A stretch of DNA of 7,103 bases, from positions 1 through 7,103 of the forward strand of contig JAHELX010000325.1 in NCBI GenBank assembly GCA_024643945.1, in the 5' to 3' direction. The translations under genes were made by a program, and so were the position numbers. Each line of letters starts with the position of its first letter. Position 1 is the first letter of the stretch. The notes beneath the pieces were generated by a model, which did not search any database, was not told the origin of the DNA, and saw only the letters and a list, made by a program, of their open reading frames with translations. Of the stretch, positions 1 to 5,534 are shown one piece after another. This DNA comes from Anaerolineales bacterium. GTDB lineage: Bacteria > Chloroflexota > Anaerolineae > 4572-78 > NAK82.

Positions 1-496
1 GGCGGTAGACGTTGCCCTCCCCTTCACCTGTCTGGGCCTTCTCCATCAAATCGGTGGGAATGCCCATAGACATCACGAAATCCAATTCCGGTAGGGCGTC
101 CACCAGGTGGACGCAGTCTATCATATCGTTGGTAGTGAAACGTCGCTTCTCCCCGCTGCGCGGGTCGAGATAGTTGGGGCAGTCAGAGCCAGGGCCAAAA
201 TTGACCTGCCGCCCCTCGAGGGGGACGACTACCTGGTCTGTGCCCCGGGCACACAGTCCGACCCGCGACGGGGCCTGCCGCAGTGCCCATTCTACCAGCG
301 AAGCCGGCATTTTTACCAGGTTGCCGTCGCTGATGTAGACACCAGCATTCTTCAACAAGGCCAACGCCTCATCCTCGTGAACGCGGACGCCCGTGCGCCG
401 CAAAATCTCCAGCGAGGCCAGGTGAATCTGTTCGCATTGGGCACGGTCGAACATTTGCAGCCGGGGTACAGCCAGGGGGATAAAGGGATCTTTCAT
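1..496 (-). CDS. Trimethylamine methyltransferase (MttB) family protein, N-terminal part
   Basis: Partial gene: 165 codons are readable from ATG at 496 and the C-terminal two thirds lie outside the window. The translation begins MKDPFIPLAVPRLQMF and contains the family-typical stretches HLASLEILRRTGVRVHEDEA (residues 25-44), a segment on entering the barrel around VNFGPGSDCPNYLDPRSGEK (98-117), and TTNDMIDCVHLVDALPELDF (121-140). MttB-family enzymes are cytoplasmic TIM-barrel proteins that move a methyl group from a quaternary or tertiary amine to the Co(I) of a cognate corrinoid protein. Only some members are true trimethylamine enzymes with an in-frame UAG for pyrrolysine; others use glycine betaine, proline betaine, carnitine or unknown substrates. 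The region that would carry the pyrrolysine codon is not visible, so substrate class is open. A clear Shine-Dalgarno AGGAGA lies 7 bases upstream of the ATG. It is the last visible gene of the minus-strand cluster; a corrinoid protein gene might follow beyond base 1. Confidence 0.88.
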   Translation of the reverse strand, partial: MKDPFIPLAVPRLQMFDRAQCEQIHLASLEILRRTGVRVHEDEALALLKNAGVYISDGNLVKMPASLVEWALRQAPSRVGLCARGTDQVVVPLEGRQVNFGPGSDCPNYLDPRSGEKRRFTTNDMIDCVHLVDALPELDFVMSMGIPTDLMEKAQTGEGEGNVYR

Positions 497-530
497 CGCT
501 GATTCTCCTGGGTTTCAAGATATTGGTTCC

Positions 531-643
531 GAGTAACCAGGTGATCGGGAATCAGGGAATCAGGGAATCAGGCCAACCCCTGATAACCTGGTTCTCACGC
601 CTGATTCCCTGATTTCCCGATTCCCTAGTTTCCTGATTACCAG
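531..643. repeat. Long imperfect inverted repeat built on GGGAATCA units
   Basis: The left arm (533-572) holds three tandem copies of GGGAATCA (547-554, 555-562, 563-570) followed by GG. The right arm (600-643) carries the complement, CCTGATTCCCTGATTTCCC and onwards, ending in CTGATTACCAG. The arms pair over about 40 bases with a few mismatches and one-base offsets, leaving a loop of about 27 bases. Within the loop, CCTGGTT (587-593) is also the exact complement of AACCAGG (535-541), so a second, smaller stem can compete with the large one. The element fills the gap between the ammonia-lyase and methyltransferase genes. It resembles dispersed intergenic palindromes or small non-autonomous elements; there is no T-run, so it is not a classical terminator. 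Confidence 0.75.
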
Positions 644-677
644 TCACTACCTGATTCATCCGATCCTCAACACCTCA

Positions 678-2129
678 TCAATCTCCAATTTCCAATCTCC
701 GACTCCTGATCCAGGCCAGAGTCCGGGCCATCTCGTTGTGTACCAGCGTGATGCCTTCATCCACGCCCATGCCCGGTTTGGCCATCATCATATCCGGCTG
801 GGTGGCCAGGGCAACATGGACCGCCACCCGCGCCGAGAGATCCGTCTCGGCACAACTGCCGCCCAGGAACGCGCCTACGCCGCCGGCTTTGCAGGCCAGC
901 ACGGCCTCGATCGAGTTGTGCACACTCCCCAGGTCGGGCATCTTAATCTGGATCATATCGACCGCCTGGGCCTGGATGAAGGCCTGGATGTCACCCAGCG
1001 TGTTGGCCCACTCGTCGGCCACCAGTTGCAACCCCATCTTCCGCCAGCGGACGTAATCGCGCAGTTGGGCCAACGTCTCAATTTGAGCCTGGCGGCTCTC
1101 CATAATCACCGGGCTCTCGACGCGCAGCGCGTACGGGGCGGCAGCCTGCTCCAGCCGGTACAGACAGCCCAGGATTTTGCCCAGGTCGTTCTCGTAAATC
1201 TGTCCCAGGGCTCCGTGCACATCCAGGTGGATGGTGGGGTGGTAGTCGTCCCCCGCCAGTTGGGGAATACGCTCCCGCAGCCAGCGCGCATAGTGGACCA
1301 GGATCTGTCCATCGTCGCCCAGTTGCTCCGGGATGTTGTCCACCAGGGAGTGGGGCAGCGAGGCAACGCGCCGCAGGATCATCTTGTCGGCCCCGGCGTA
1401 ACGGTCTGCTCCGCACTGGGCGTGGATGGGCACCGGTTGGGTGGGGAGCGGCAGGTCGTATTCCTCAGCCACTACCTCGGCCATGGTTACTCCCTGCGCC
1501 ATGGCCACCGCCGCCAGCAGCGCCTGGCTGACGCCGTAACGGACGGCGGTATGCAGTGGCTGCTCGACGACCACCTGCTCTGTGCCCCCCGAACTTTCTT
1601 CCTCTCGGGCCGCTCGCAACAAGCGAGCGGGGGCAGTTAGCAGGTCCCGGCGGGACAATCCCTGGGCGCTGCTTCGGGCAGTCTCTCCGGCCTCACCACT
1701 GGGCTTGGTTAAGGGCCGGCTGATCTCCACCGCTTCGACCAGCGCGTCCACTTCTGCGGCCAGATCGCGGAAACGGGTCAGCTTCCGGCCCCGCAATAGC
1801 GGGGCTATCGCCTGCTGGACGGTGGCCAGCCCTTCCTCGGCATGGAAGAGCGGGTGGCGGCCGGCCTTGCCGCTGAATTCCACAGCGACGCAGTCACCCC
1901 AGGCTATTTTCTCTCCGTCCAGCACCAGGCCCAGTGAGAGGGCCTCGGCCACTTCGCGCACCCGGCGGAAACCGGGCGTCACCGGCTCAGCAGTGTAGCG
2001 ATCGGCCGGCGAGAGGGGATTGGCCTGGAGGGCAGCCAGGTCATCGTAATAGTAGGCTCCCGTGGCGGGGACGGCCAGTATATCCCTTATGGTTACTATA
2101 ATGGGCGTCACTCCTTTTACTTGATACAA
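678..2129 (-). CDS. Methylaspartate ammonia-lyase-like enzyme (enolase superfamily) with internal insert
   Basis: A 483-residue protein with the complete 3-methylaspartate ammonia-lyase signature. That enzyme (EC 4.3.1.2) reversibly removes ammonia from (2S,3S)-3-methylaspartate to give mesaconate, classically in glutamate fermentation. Seen here: the N-terminal strand and ATGAYYYDD (22-30), WGDCVAVEFSGKAGRHPLF (77-95), LHTAVRYGVSQALL (192-205), and putative metal ligands D303 (HLDVHG), E338 (RVESP) and D372 (VADEW). Also seen are the catalytic lysine K396 (QIKMPDLG), a likely partner H260 (LPHSL) and GGSCAETD (423-430). The spacing of ligands and lysine (35, 34, 24 residues) equals that of D238/E273/D307/K331 in the Clostridium tetanomorphum enzyme as I recall it, so the active site looks intact. 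The usual length is about 413; the excess is mostly an insert near residues 138-187. No methylaspartate mutase (glutamate mutase) gene is adjacent, so the substrate may differ from 3-methylaspartate. The annotated start is TTG; see the ribosome-site entry for a better-placed alternative. Confidence 0.88.
   Translation of the reverse strand: MYQVKGVTPIIVTIRDILAVPATGAYYYDDLAALQANPLSPADRYTAEPVTPGFRRVREVAEALSLGLVLDGEKIAWGDCVAVEFSGKAGRHPLFHAEEGLATVQQAIAPLLRGRKLTRFRDLAAEVDALVEAVEISRPLTKPSGEAGETARSSAQGLSRRDLLTAPARLLRAAREEESSGGTEQVVVEQPLHTAVRYGVSQALLAAVAMAQGVTMAEVVAEEYDLPLPTQPVPIHAQCGADRYAGADKMILRRVASLPHSLVDNIPEQLGDDGQILVHYARWLRERIPQLAGDDYHPTIHLDVHGALGQIYENDLGKILGCLYRLEQAAAPYALRVESPVIMESRQAQIETLAQLRDYVRWRKMGLQLVADEWANTLGDIQAFIQAQAVDMIQIKMPDLGSVHNSIEAVLACKAGGVGAFLGGSCAETDLSARVAVHVALATQPDMMMAKPGMGVDEGITLVHNEMARTLAWIRSRRLEIGD
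2097..2118 (-). promoter_or_regulatory. Shine-Dalgarno that argues for a later, non-standard start of the ammonia-lyase
   Basis: AAAAGGAG (2118-2111, minus strand) lies inside the annotated reading frame, at codons 5-7. Eight bases downstream is the in-frame codon ATT (2102-2100), followed by ATA (2099-2097). Family members normally begin at this point, just before the strand aligned with VTIRDILAV. The TTG at 2129 has only a GAGGGGG stretch one base away, which is too close. GTG at 2111 overlaps the Shine-Dalgarno itself. Initiation at ATT, as known for infC, is therefore possible; this is inference from spacing. Confidence 0.4.
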
Positions 2130-2164
2130 GCCCCCTCTAGCTCAACTCAACTTACCTGGCTTGG

Positions 2165-3190
2165 TTAAGGTGTAATCACCACGCGAACGTCGTCACTGAA
2201 ATGCTCCAGGCGATCCATGGCAGCGTTGATGGCATCGGCATCCAGAGGCAGGGTATCGGTCACGACGCCCGACAGGTTCAGCGTACCTCGGCGGGCCAAC
2301 TCGATGAGGGTAGGCAGCTCCTGAGCCAGGTGATCGGAGGAGCCGATGATCTCGCCCTCGCGGAGCACCAGCTCCCGGTAAGGGGCAATCTCGATCGTCT
2401 TTTGGGTAACACCGACCATCACCGCCCGCCCGAATTTGGCCAGTGACTCCACGGCCTGCTGCATGGTCAGCGGCAGGCCGATCAGTTCCAGGGCGACATC
2501 CACGCCTCGGCCGCCGCTCAGTCGCTTGATCTCGGCCACCGGGTCCGTCTTGGCGGCATTGATGGGAATGGCGCCAAACCCCTCGGCCATGTCAAGCTTA
2601 CGGGGGTTGATGTCCACTGCGTACACGTCCAGCGCTCCGAAGGCCTGCGCCAGTTGCAGCGCCGACATGCCCAGCCCACCCGCGCCAAAAACGGCAACCG
2701 ATTCGCCGGCCTTTACCCGTCCCTTGCGCAATGCATGGAACGAGGTCGCCGAGGAACACATCATGATCGCTCCCTGCTCGAAGGGGATCTCGTCGGGCAG
2801 GGGGAAGGCACTGCGGGCCGGCAGGGCGATATATTCGGCGTAACCGCCGTCCCGGTGATAGCCCAGCATCTGGCCCGAGGTACAGAATTGCTCGCTGCCT
2901 ATGCTGCAGTAAATACAATCGCCGCAGGTGACCATGTAGTGTAGGCATACCCGGTCGCCAACCTCAATGTTGCCGACCTCCGGGCCTATCTGCTCGATGA
3001 CTCCAGCGACTTCGTGGCCCAGTGTCAGCGGGTAGTTGACAGGCGAGACGCCGGCGCGGTAGTGGACGTCCGAGTGGCAGATACCCGCGGCTTTGATGCG
3101 TACCAACACGTCTCTGGGGCCAACGGCGGGTATAGGAATGTCTTCCATCTCCAAAGGTCGCCCGGGTTCGATCAGTCTGACGGCCTTCAT
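2165..3190 (-). CDS. Zinc-dependent medium-chain alcohol dehydrogenase
   Basis: A 341-residue NAD(P)-dependent dehydrogenase of the MDR/zinc-ADH family, full length for the family, oxidising an alcohol to an aldehyde or ketone (or the reverse) in the cytoplasm. The GroES-like domain carries the catalytic zinc site with C38 (GICHSD), H59-E60 (LGHEVAG) and probably C145. Structural zinc cysteines are at 89, 92, 95 and 103 (CGDCIYC then FC). The Rossmann domain has the FGAGGLG glycine motif (168-174), and D193 at the end of the next strand (YAVDINPRK) favours NAD over NADP. The start ATG is well supported by ACCTCCT on the plus strand (3197-3203), an AGGAGGT six bases upstream in the gene's sense. 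It is the first gene of the minus-strand cluster, 35 bases before the ammonia-lyase start. The physiological substrate is not predictable; processing of a product or precursor of the neighbouring C-N lyase pathway is an inference. Confidence 0.92.
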   Translation of the reverse strand: MKAVRLIEPGRPLEMEDIPIPAVGPRDVLVRIKAAGICHSDVHYRAGVSPVNYPLTLGHEVAGVIEQIGPEVGNIEVGDRVCLHYMVTCGDCIYCSIGSEQFCTSGQMLGYHRDGGYAEYIALPARSAFPLPDEIPFEQGAIMMCSSATSFHALRKGRVKAGESVAVFGAGGLGMSALQLAQAFGALDVYAVDINPRKLDMAEGFGAIPINAAKTDPVAEIKRLSGGRGVDVALELIGLPLTMQQAVESLAKFGRAVMVGVTQKTIEIAPYRELVLREGEIIGSSDHLAQELPTLIELARRGTLNLSGVVTDTLPLDADAINAAMDRLEHFSDDVRVVITP

Positions 3191-3241
3191 AGGTGTACCT
3201 CCTGGTCGCTGTGGATGGTCAGGTTGGCGTGCGTCGAATAT

Positions 3242-3330
3242 CTAGTGCTTTGTCAAGGCTAATTTGCGGGTGAGGTTGACGCCCATGGCGTTGGGCCCTA
3301 CCCGTCAAATCACAGTTGACAAAGTACTAG
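3242..3330. mobile_element. 89-bp palindromic MITE-like element
   Basis: The ends CTAGTGCTTTGTCAA (3242-3256) and TTGACAAAGTACTAG (3316-3330) are inverted copies with one mismatch in 15. Inside, ATTTGCGGGT (3262-3271) pairs with ACCCGTCAAAT (3300-3310) with a one-base bulge, and ACGCC/GGCGT (3279-3283, 3287-3291) close the centre around CAT. The whole element can thus fold as one hairpin. CTAG or TA at both ends could be a target duplication. There is no room for a transposase, so it would be a non-autonomous element. It lies between the dehydrogenase gene and the lipoprotein gene, and its right edge supplies the lipoprotein stop codon. Confidence 0.65.
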
Positions 3331-3869
3331 CCTGGACTAAGCTTGTACCAGATATTGGAGAAAAAGCCGCGCGCGTCGGGCTGAGCAACCTGGCGCACGA
3401 TCTCCGGCGCGCCGTTGCTGCATCGCCATTCATAAACCGTTGCACGCCCGGTCACTACTGCAGGGATAAAATCCGAGCTAGGATTTTGCTGGCAGAAATC
3501 CTTTTCAGCTTGCGTCGGCGTGCGGTCGGTGCTGGCTTTCTCTTCACATGGCAAATTCGCTCCGACAAAACAGGCGTACACATTGCCATCCACGCAGCGC
3601 CAATATGATCCACTTTCAAGCACGTCGAGTGGCGGCCCGGGTGTGTTTAGCGCTTTTAGCAATGCCTTGGCAACCACTTCAGGGACCTTGGGGCCGGTAT
3701 AGCGCGCATCCGGGGCATCAATCGTGCCCACGGCTGCGCAGTAGGCAAAGGGGTCGGTGTATGTGACCGGCGTCGGGCTGGCGCTTGACCCCGGCCCGCT
3801 CGAACAGCCAAAAAGGCTTACGACAATGAGCAGTAGAAGCACATATTGAAGTAGATTCAAAGGTTTCAT
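3327..3869 (-). CDS. Small cysteine-rich lipoprotein, function unknown
   Basis: A 180-residue exported protein. Residues 4-20 form a hydrophobic signal peptide after a single lysine, ending in the lipobox LFGC with the lipidated cysteine C22, so the mature protein should be anchored to the membrane outer face. A short Ser/Gly/Pro/Thr linker (23-36) precedes the domain. That domain has exactly six more cysteines (44, 92, 100, 108, 126, 150), consistent with three disulphides, and aromatic repeats YWRC (89-92) and YEWRC (146-150). I do not recognise the family. The start ATG has AAAGGA five bases upstream. The gene is transcribed away from the PadR gene and could share its intergenic control region. 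The stop TAG (3329-3327) lies in the terminal CTAG of the palindromic element, so the original C-terminus may have been longer. Confidence 0.75.
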   Translation of the reverse strand: MKPLNLLQYVLLLLIVVSLFGCSSGPGSSASPTPVTYTDPFAYCAAVGTIDAPDARYTGPKVPEVVAKALLKALNTPGPPLDVLESGSYWRCVDGNVYACFVGANLPCEEKASTDRTPTQAEKDFCQQNPSSDFIPAVVTGRATVYEWRCSNGAPEIVRQVAQPDARGFFSNIWYKLSPG

Positions 3870-3987
3870 AACAGTCCTTTCCGGGTCATATTATTCAGTA
3901 ATGGTGCACAATACGCAGAGATTACCTTCCCATAGAAGATAAGCTCATCTCGCCAAATTTGGAATTGCTGACGTCTGATATTGACCC

Positions 3988-4016
3988 TTGACACAAATCA
4001 TTAAATGTGGTAATAT
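3988..4016 (+). promoter_or_regulatory. Sigma-70-type promoter for the PadR gene
   Basis: A consensus -35 box TTGACA (3988-3993) and -10 box TAATAT (4011-4016) are separated by exactly 17 bases. Transcription would start near 4022-4024, giving a leader of about 48 bases. The -10 box overlaps the left arm of the operator, as expected for repression. Confidence 0.75.
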
Positions 4017-4051
4017 ATATCCGTCTCGGATACATTCTAAACGGATATATA
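4014..4051. promoter_or_regulatory. Palindromic operator with three half-sites, probable PadR autoregulation site
   Basis: TATATATCCGT (4014-4024) and ACGGATATATA (4041-4051) are a perfect 11-bp inverted repeat with a 16-base spacer. A third half-site CGGATA (4027-4032) forms a tighter palindrome with TATCCG (4018-4023), three bases apart. The block covers the -10 box and the predicted start point. PadR proteins commonly bind such A/T-flanked palindromes in their own promoters; assignment to this PadR is inference. Confidence 0.7.
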
Positions 4052-4070
4052 CTAACAAAGAGAGTATGCT

Positions 4071-4439
4071 ATGAAAAATGCTGCCCCTACGATTGACCAA
4101 GTTTTGCCCTTAACCCCAACAGTGTTTCATATCCTGCTTGCGTTAGCTGACCAAGAACGGCACGGTTATGGCATCATGCAAGAGGTACTGGTGATGACTC
4201 ACAATCGAGTGCGCATGGGTCCAGGTACGCTATATGGATCAATCAAACGCATGCTCAAAGCGAAGCTGATTGAAGAGTCAGACGAGCGCCCCGACCCAGA
4301 ACTAGATGACGAGCGACGCCGCTATTACAGACTAACCGATTTGGGTCGACGAGTTCTCATTGCTGAAGCACAACGTCTATCGGCCCTGATTAACGTTGCG
4401 CAGGCCAAGCACATTCTCGGCGGCGCGGAGGTGGCTTAG
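4071..4439 (+). CDS. PadR-family transcriptional regulator
   Basis: A 122-residue winged-helix repressor of the PadR (PF03551-type) family. Diagnostic segments are the N-terminal helices TPTVFHILLALADQERHGYG (15-34), the following GIMQEV (34-39), the recognition region MGPGTLYGSIKRMLKAKLI (49-67) and the wing ending in RRRYYRLTDLGRRVL (82-96). A helix (97-113) would form the dimer interface; its short length fits the small PadR-s2 type. An AAAGAGAG stretch upstream of the ATG is a modest ribosome site. Its stop overlaps the start of the next gene, so the two are translationally coupled, and the membrane protein is probably the target it controls. Effector unknown; PadR proteins typically respond to phenolics, drugs or membrane stress. 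The strong palindrome in its own promoter suggests autoregulation. Confidence 0.92.
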   Translation: MKNAAPTIDQVLPLTPTVFHILLALADQERHGYGIMQEVLVMTHNRVRMGPGTLYGSIKRMLKAKLIEESDERPDPELDDERRRYYRLTDLGRRVLIAEAQRLSALINVAQAKHILGGAEVA

Positions 4440-5056
4440 TGTCACGTGTGTCCTCCCCAAATGTGCTATCCATCGCAGAGAGACTGTATCACATACTGTT
4501 GTTTGTTTATCCATCAACGTACCGCCACGAGTATGGGGCACTGATGACCCAAGTGTTTCGTGATCTCTGCCGTGACTCGTATCGGCGGAAAGGAGTGTTG
4601 GGCCTTGCAGGAACATATGTCCACGCATTAACAGATATAGCTGTGACTGCAACGATCGAGCACCTCTATGTATTCACCGAAGAAGGTCGACTAATGACAA
4701 AGAAACAACATCTTCTGGCCATTATTTCCACAGGGTTCCCTCTAGGACTCTGGCTAATACTCTTGCTGCTTAACCCGGCTTTCGCAAGTCGTATAGTTAC
4801 ATCCAACCATTCCCCTGCCCAATCCATTGGCTGGATAATGACAGCCGCGATCTTTATCTTGGTGGGTATAGCCTACGCTGCCCAACGAAAGGGCTTTGTG
4901 CTGACCAATCAATCAGACTCATCGAATTGGGCTTTGAGTAGGACAACCCTACGAAGCATTATCTTTGTCGGCAGCATCGTGTTGTTTGTTCTGCCGGCCG
5001 CGTTCTTAGTTCTGTTTGGCCCGGCTATCGTGCTGGTTCTAGATGCCGGTTTCTAG
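4439..5056 (+). CDS. PadR-linked membrane protein with permease-prefix-like N-terminus
   Basis: A 205-residue protein starting at GTG, which shares its first base with the last base of the PadR stop TAG. GGAGG (4427-4431) sits seven bases before it. Residues 14-50, with ERLYHILLFVYPSTYRHEYG (14-33), MTQVFRDLCRDSYRR and GVLGL, look like the permease prefix domain that precedes FtsX/MacB-type permeases and is often encoded beside PadR genes. Three probable transmembrane helices follow, at about 92-113, 129-148 and 172-201. The large permease module is absent, so this is a short stand-alone version. A likely role is a membrane partner or target of the PadR switch; no enzymatic motif is visible. 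The family attribution is from remembered pattern, not a search. Confidence 0.75.
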   Translation: MSRVSSPNVLSIAERLYHILLFVYPSTYRHEYGALMTQVFRDLCRDSYRRKGVLGLAGTYVHALTDIAVTATIEHLYVFTEEGRLMTKKQHLLAIISTGFPLGLWLILLLLNPAFASRIVTSNHSPAQSIGWIMTAAIFILVGIAYAAQRKGFVLTNQSDSSNWALSRTTLRSIIFVGSIVLFVLPAAFLVLFGPAIVLVLDAGF

Positions 5057-5076
5057 GTAATGTTCGATCTTGGCCG

Positions 5077-5283
5077 TTACCCCAGTGCCACATTCACAAA
5101 CTGGTCCAGGAATCGGTTTACGTCCCGCTTATTTGAGCCTGAAGACAAAGAATCTATGTGTGCTTCAACAATCTCCCCATCTTTCAAAATCGAGATTCCT
5201 AAAGCTCTCCAGATCACTCTGGTGGGTCTGTTCGTGTCGCACCCCTCCACCCTATCGCCTTGTGCTAACCGGGCGTAGGACAT
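5077..5283 (-). CDS. Possible small protein or gene remnant, 68 residues
   Basis: An open minus-strand frame from ATG at 5283 (the frame stays open 10 codons further upstream) to TAA. The translation has a protein-like balance, including ALGISILKDGEIVEAHIDSL (27-46) and NKRDVNRFLDQFVNVALG (51-68), with strand-turn-strand and amphipathic helix character. There is no good Shine-Dalgarno (only GGTGAT close to the ATG) and I recognise no family. It could be the C-terminal relic of a larger gene or a shadow. Opposite orientation to both neighbours. Confidence 0.25.
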   Translation of the reverse strand: MSYARLAQGDRVEGCDTNRPTRVIWRALGISILKDGEIVEAHIDSLSSGSNKRDVNRFLDQFVNVALG

Positions 5284-5441
5284 ATCACCGGTTTCATGCG
5301 TGATTTCATCCCATTAAACGCTATTTGAGTTCATTGTACATCTGGGCTACGGAACTCGCAAAACCAGGATGAGCAGGGCGAGACTCGTACAGACACCCCC
5401 TTCGACAATCATCATCCTCGCCATGTAGGGCAAGCGTACAG

Positions 5442-5469
5442 TTGATGCAAAACCTACGCCCAGTATACA
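5442..5469 (+). promoter_or_regulatory. Weak candidate promoter for the P-loop-like/MscS pair
   Basis: TTGATG (5442-5447) and TATACA (5464-5469) are spaced by 16 bases, giving a leader of about 60 bases before the GTG start. Each box matches the sigma-70 consensus at four of six positions. Supported only by pattern. Confidence 0.3.
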
Positions 5470-5495
5470 GTTGCTCAATTTAGTACTCTGCGTCC

Positions 5496-5512
5496 ATTGA
5501 TTTTTGATCAAT
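5496..5512. repeat. Small inverted repeat before the P-loop-like gene
   Basis: ATTGAT (5496-5501) and ATCAAT (5507-5512) are perfect inverted copies with a 5-base spacer, ending 13 bases before the Shine-Dalgarno GGAG (5526-5529). It could be an operator or a small leader hairpin. The encoded protein has a winged-helix end, so self-binding is conceivable but untested. Confidence 0.4.
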
Positions 5513-5534
5513 CTTGGTTTATTTTGGAGAAACC

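Larger units (their letters stand above)
3870..4070. other. AT-rich divergent intergenic region
   Basis: Separates the lipoprotein gene (minus) from the PadR gene (plus). It holds the PadR promoter and operator listed separately, and a perfect 10-bp palindrome CCAAATTTGG (3953-3962) upstream of the -35 box. It also has a TAATAT on the minus strand (3893-3888) that could be a -10 box for the lipoprotein, but has no good -35 partner. No gene is seen in it. Confidence 0.6.
5057..5534. other. Gene-poor stretch with possible decayed coding sequence
   Basis: About 478 bases between the membrane protein and the P-loop-like gene without a confident gene. Its left half holds the possible short minus-strand frame listed separately (5283-5077). 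Its middle (about 5480-5347, minus) reads as a hydrophobic peptide ending ARMMIVEGGVCTSLALLILV plus a few residues, which could be the tail of a lost membrane protein or chance. The right end holds a weak promoter and a small palindrome for the next gene. Confidence 0.45.

Noticed and set aside
107..502. Plus-strand frame of 131 codons at the left edge
   Set aside because: The opposite strand encodes a clear MttB-family N-terminus with a good ribosome site; this frame is its shadow.
531..643. Rho-independent terminator between the ammonia-lyase and methyltransferase genes
   Set aside because: The stem is long and imperfect and is not followed by a T-run on the minus strand.
738..1640. Long plus-strand open frame of 300 codons opposite the ammonia-lyase
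   Set aside because: It is antisense to a gene with intact family motifs along its whole length; composition is that of a shadow frame in GC-rich DNA and no ribosome site precedes it.
1635..1655. Twin-arginine-like SRRDLL in the ammonia-lyase (residues 159-164)
   Set aside because: It is internal, in the middle of a cytoplasmic enzyme, without an N-terminal signal context.
1702..2170. Exact 13-bp direct repeat GGCTTGGTTAAGG at 1702-1714 and 2158-2170
   Set aside because: A 13-bp match is roughly expected by chance in a 7-kb window, and there is no sign of a duplication around it.
3228..3344. Hybrid promoters from the outward TTGACA hexamers of the palindromic element
   Set aside because: The sequences 16-18 bases beyond each hexamer do not resemble a -10 box.
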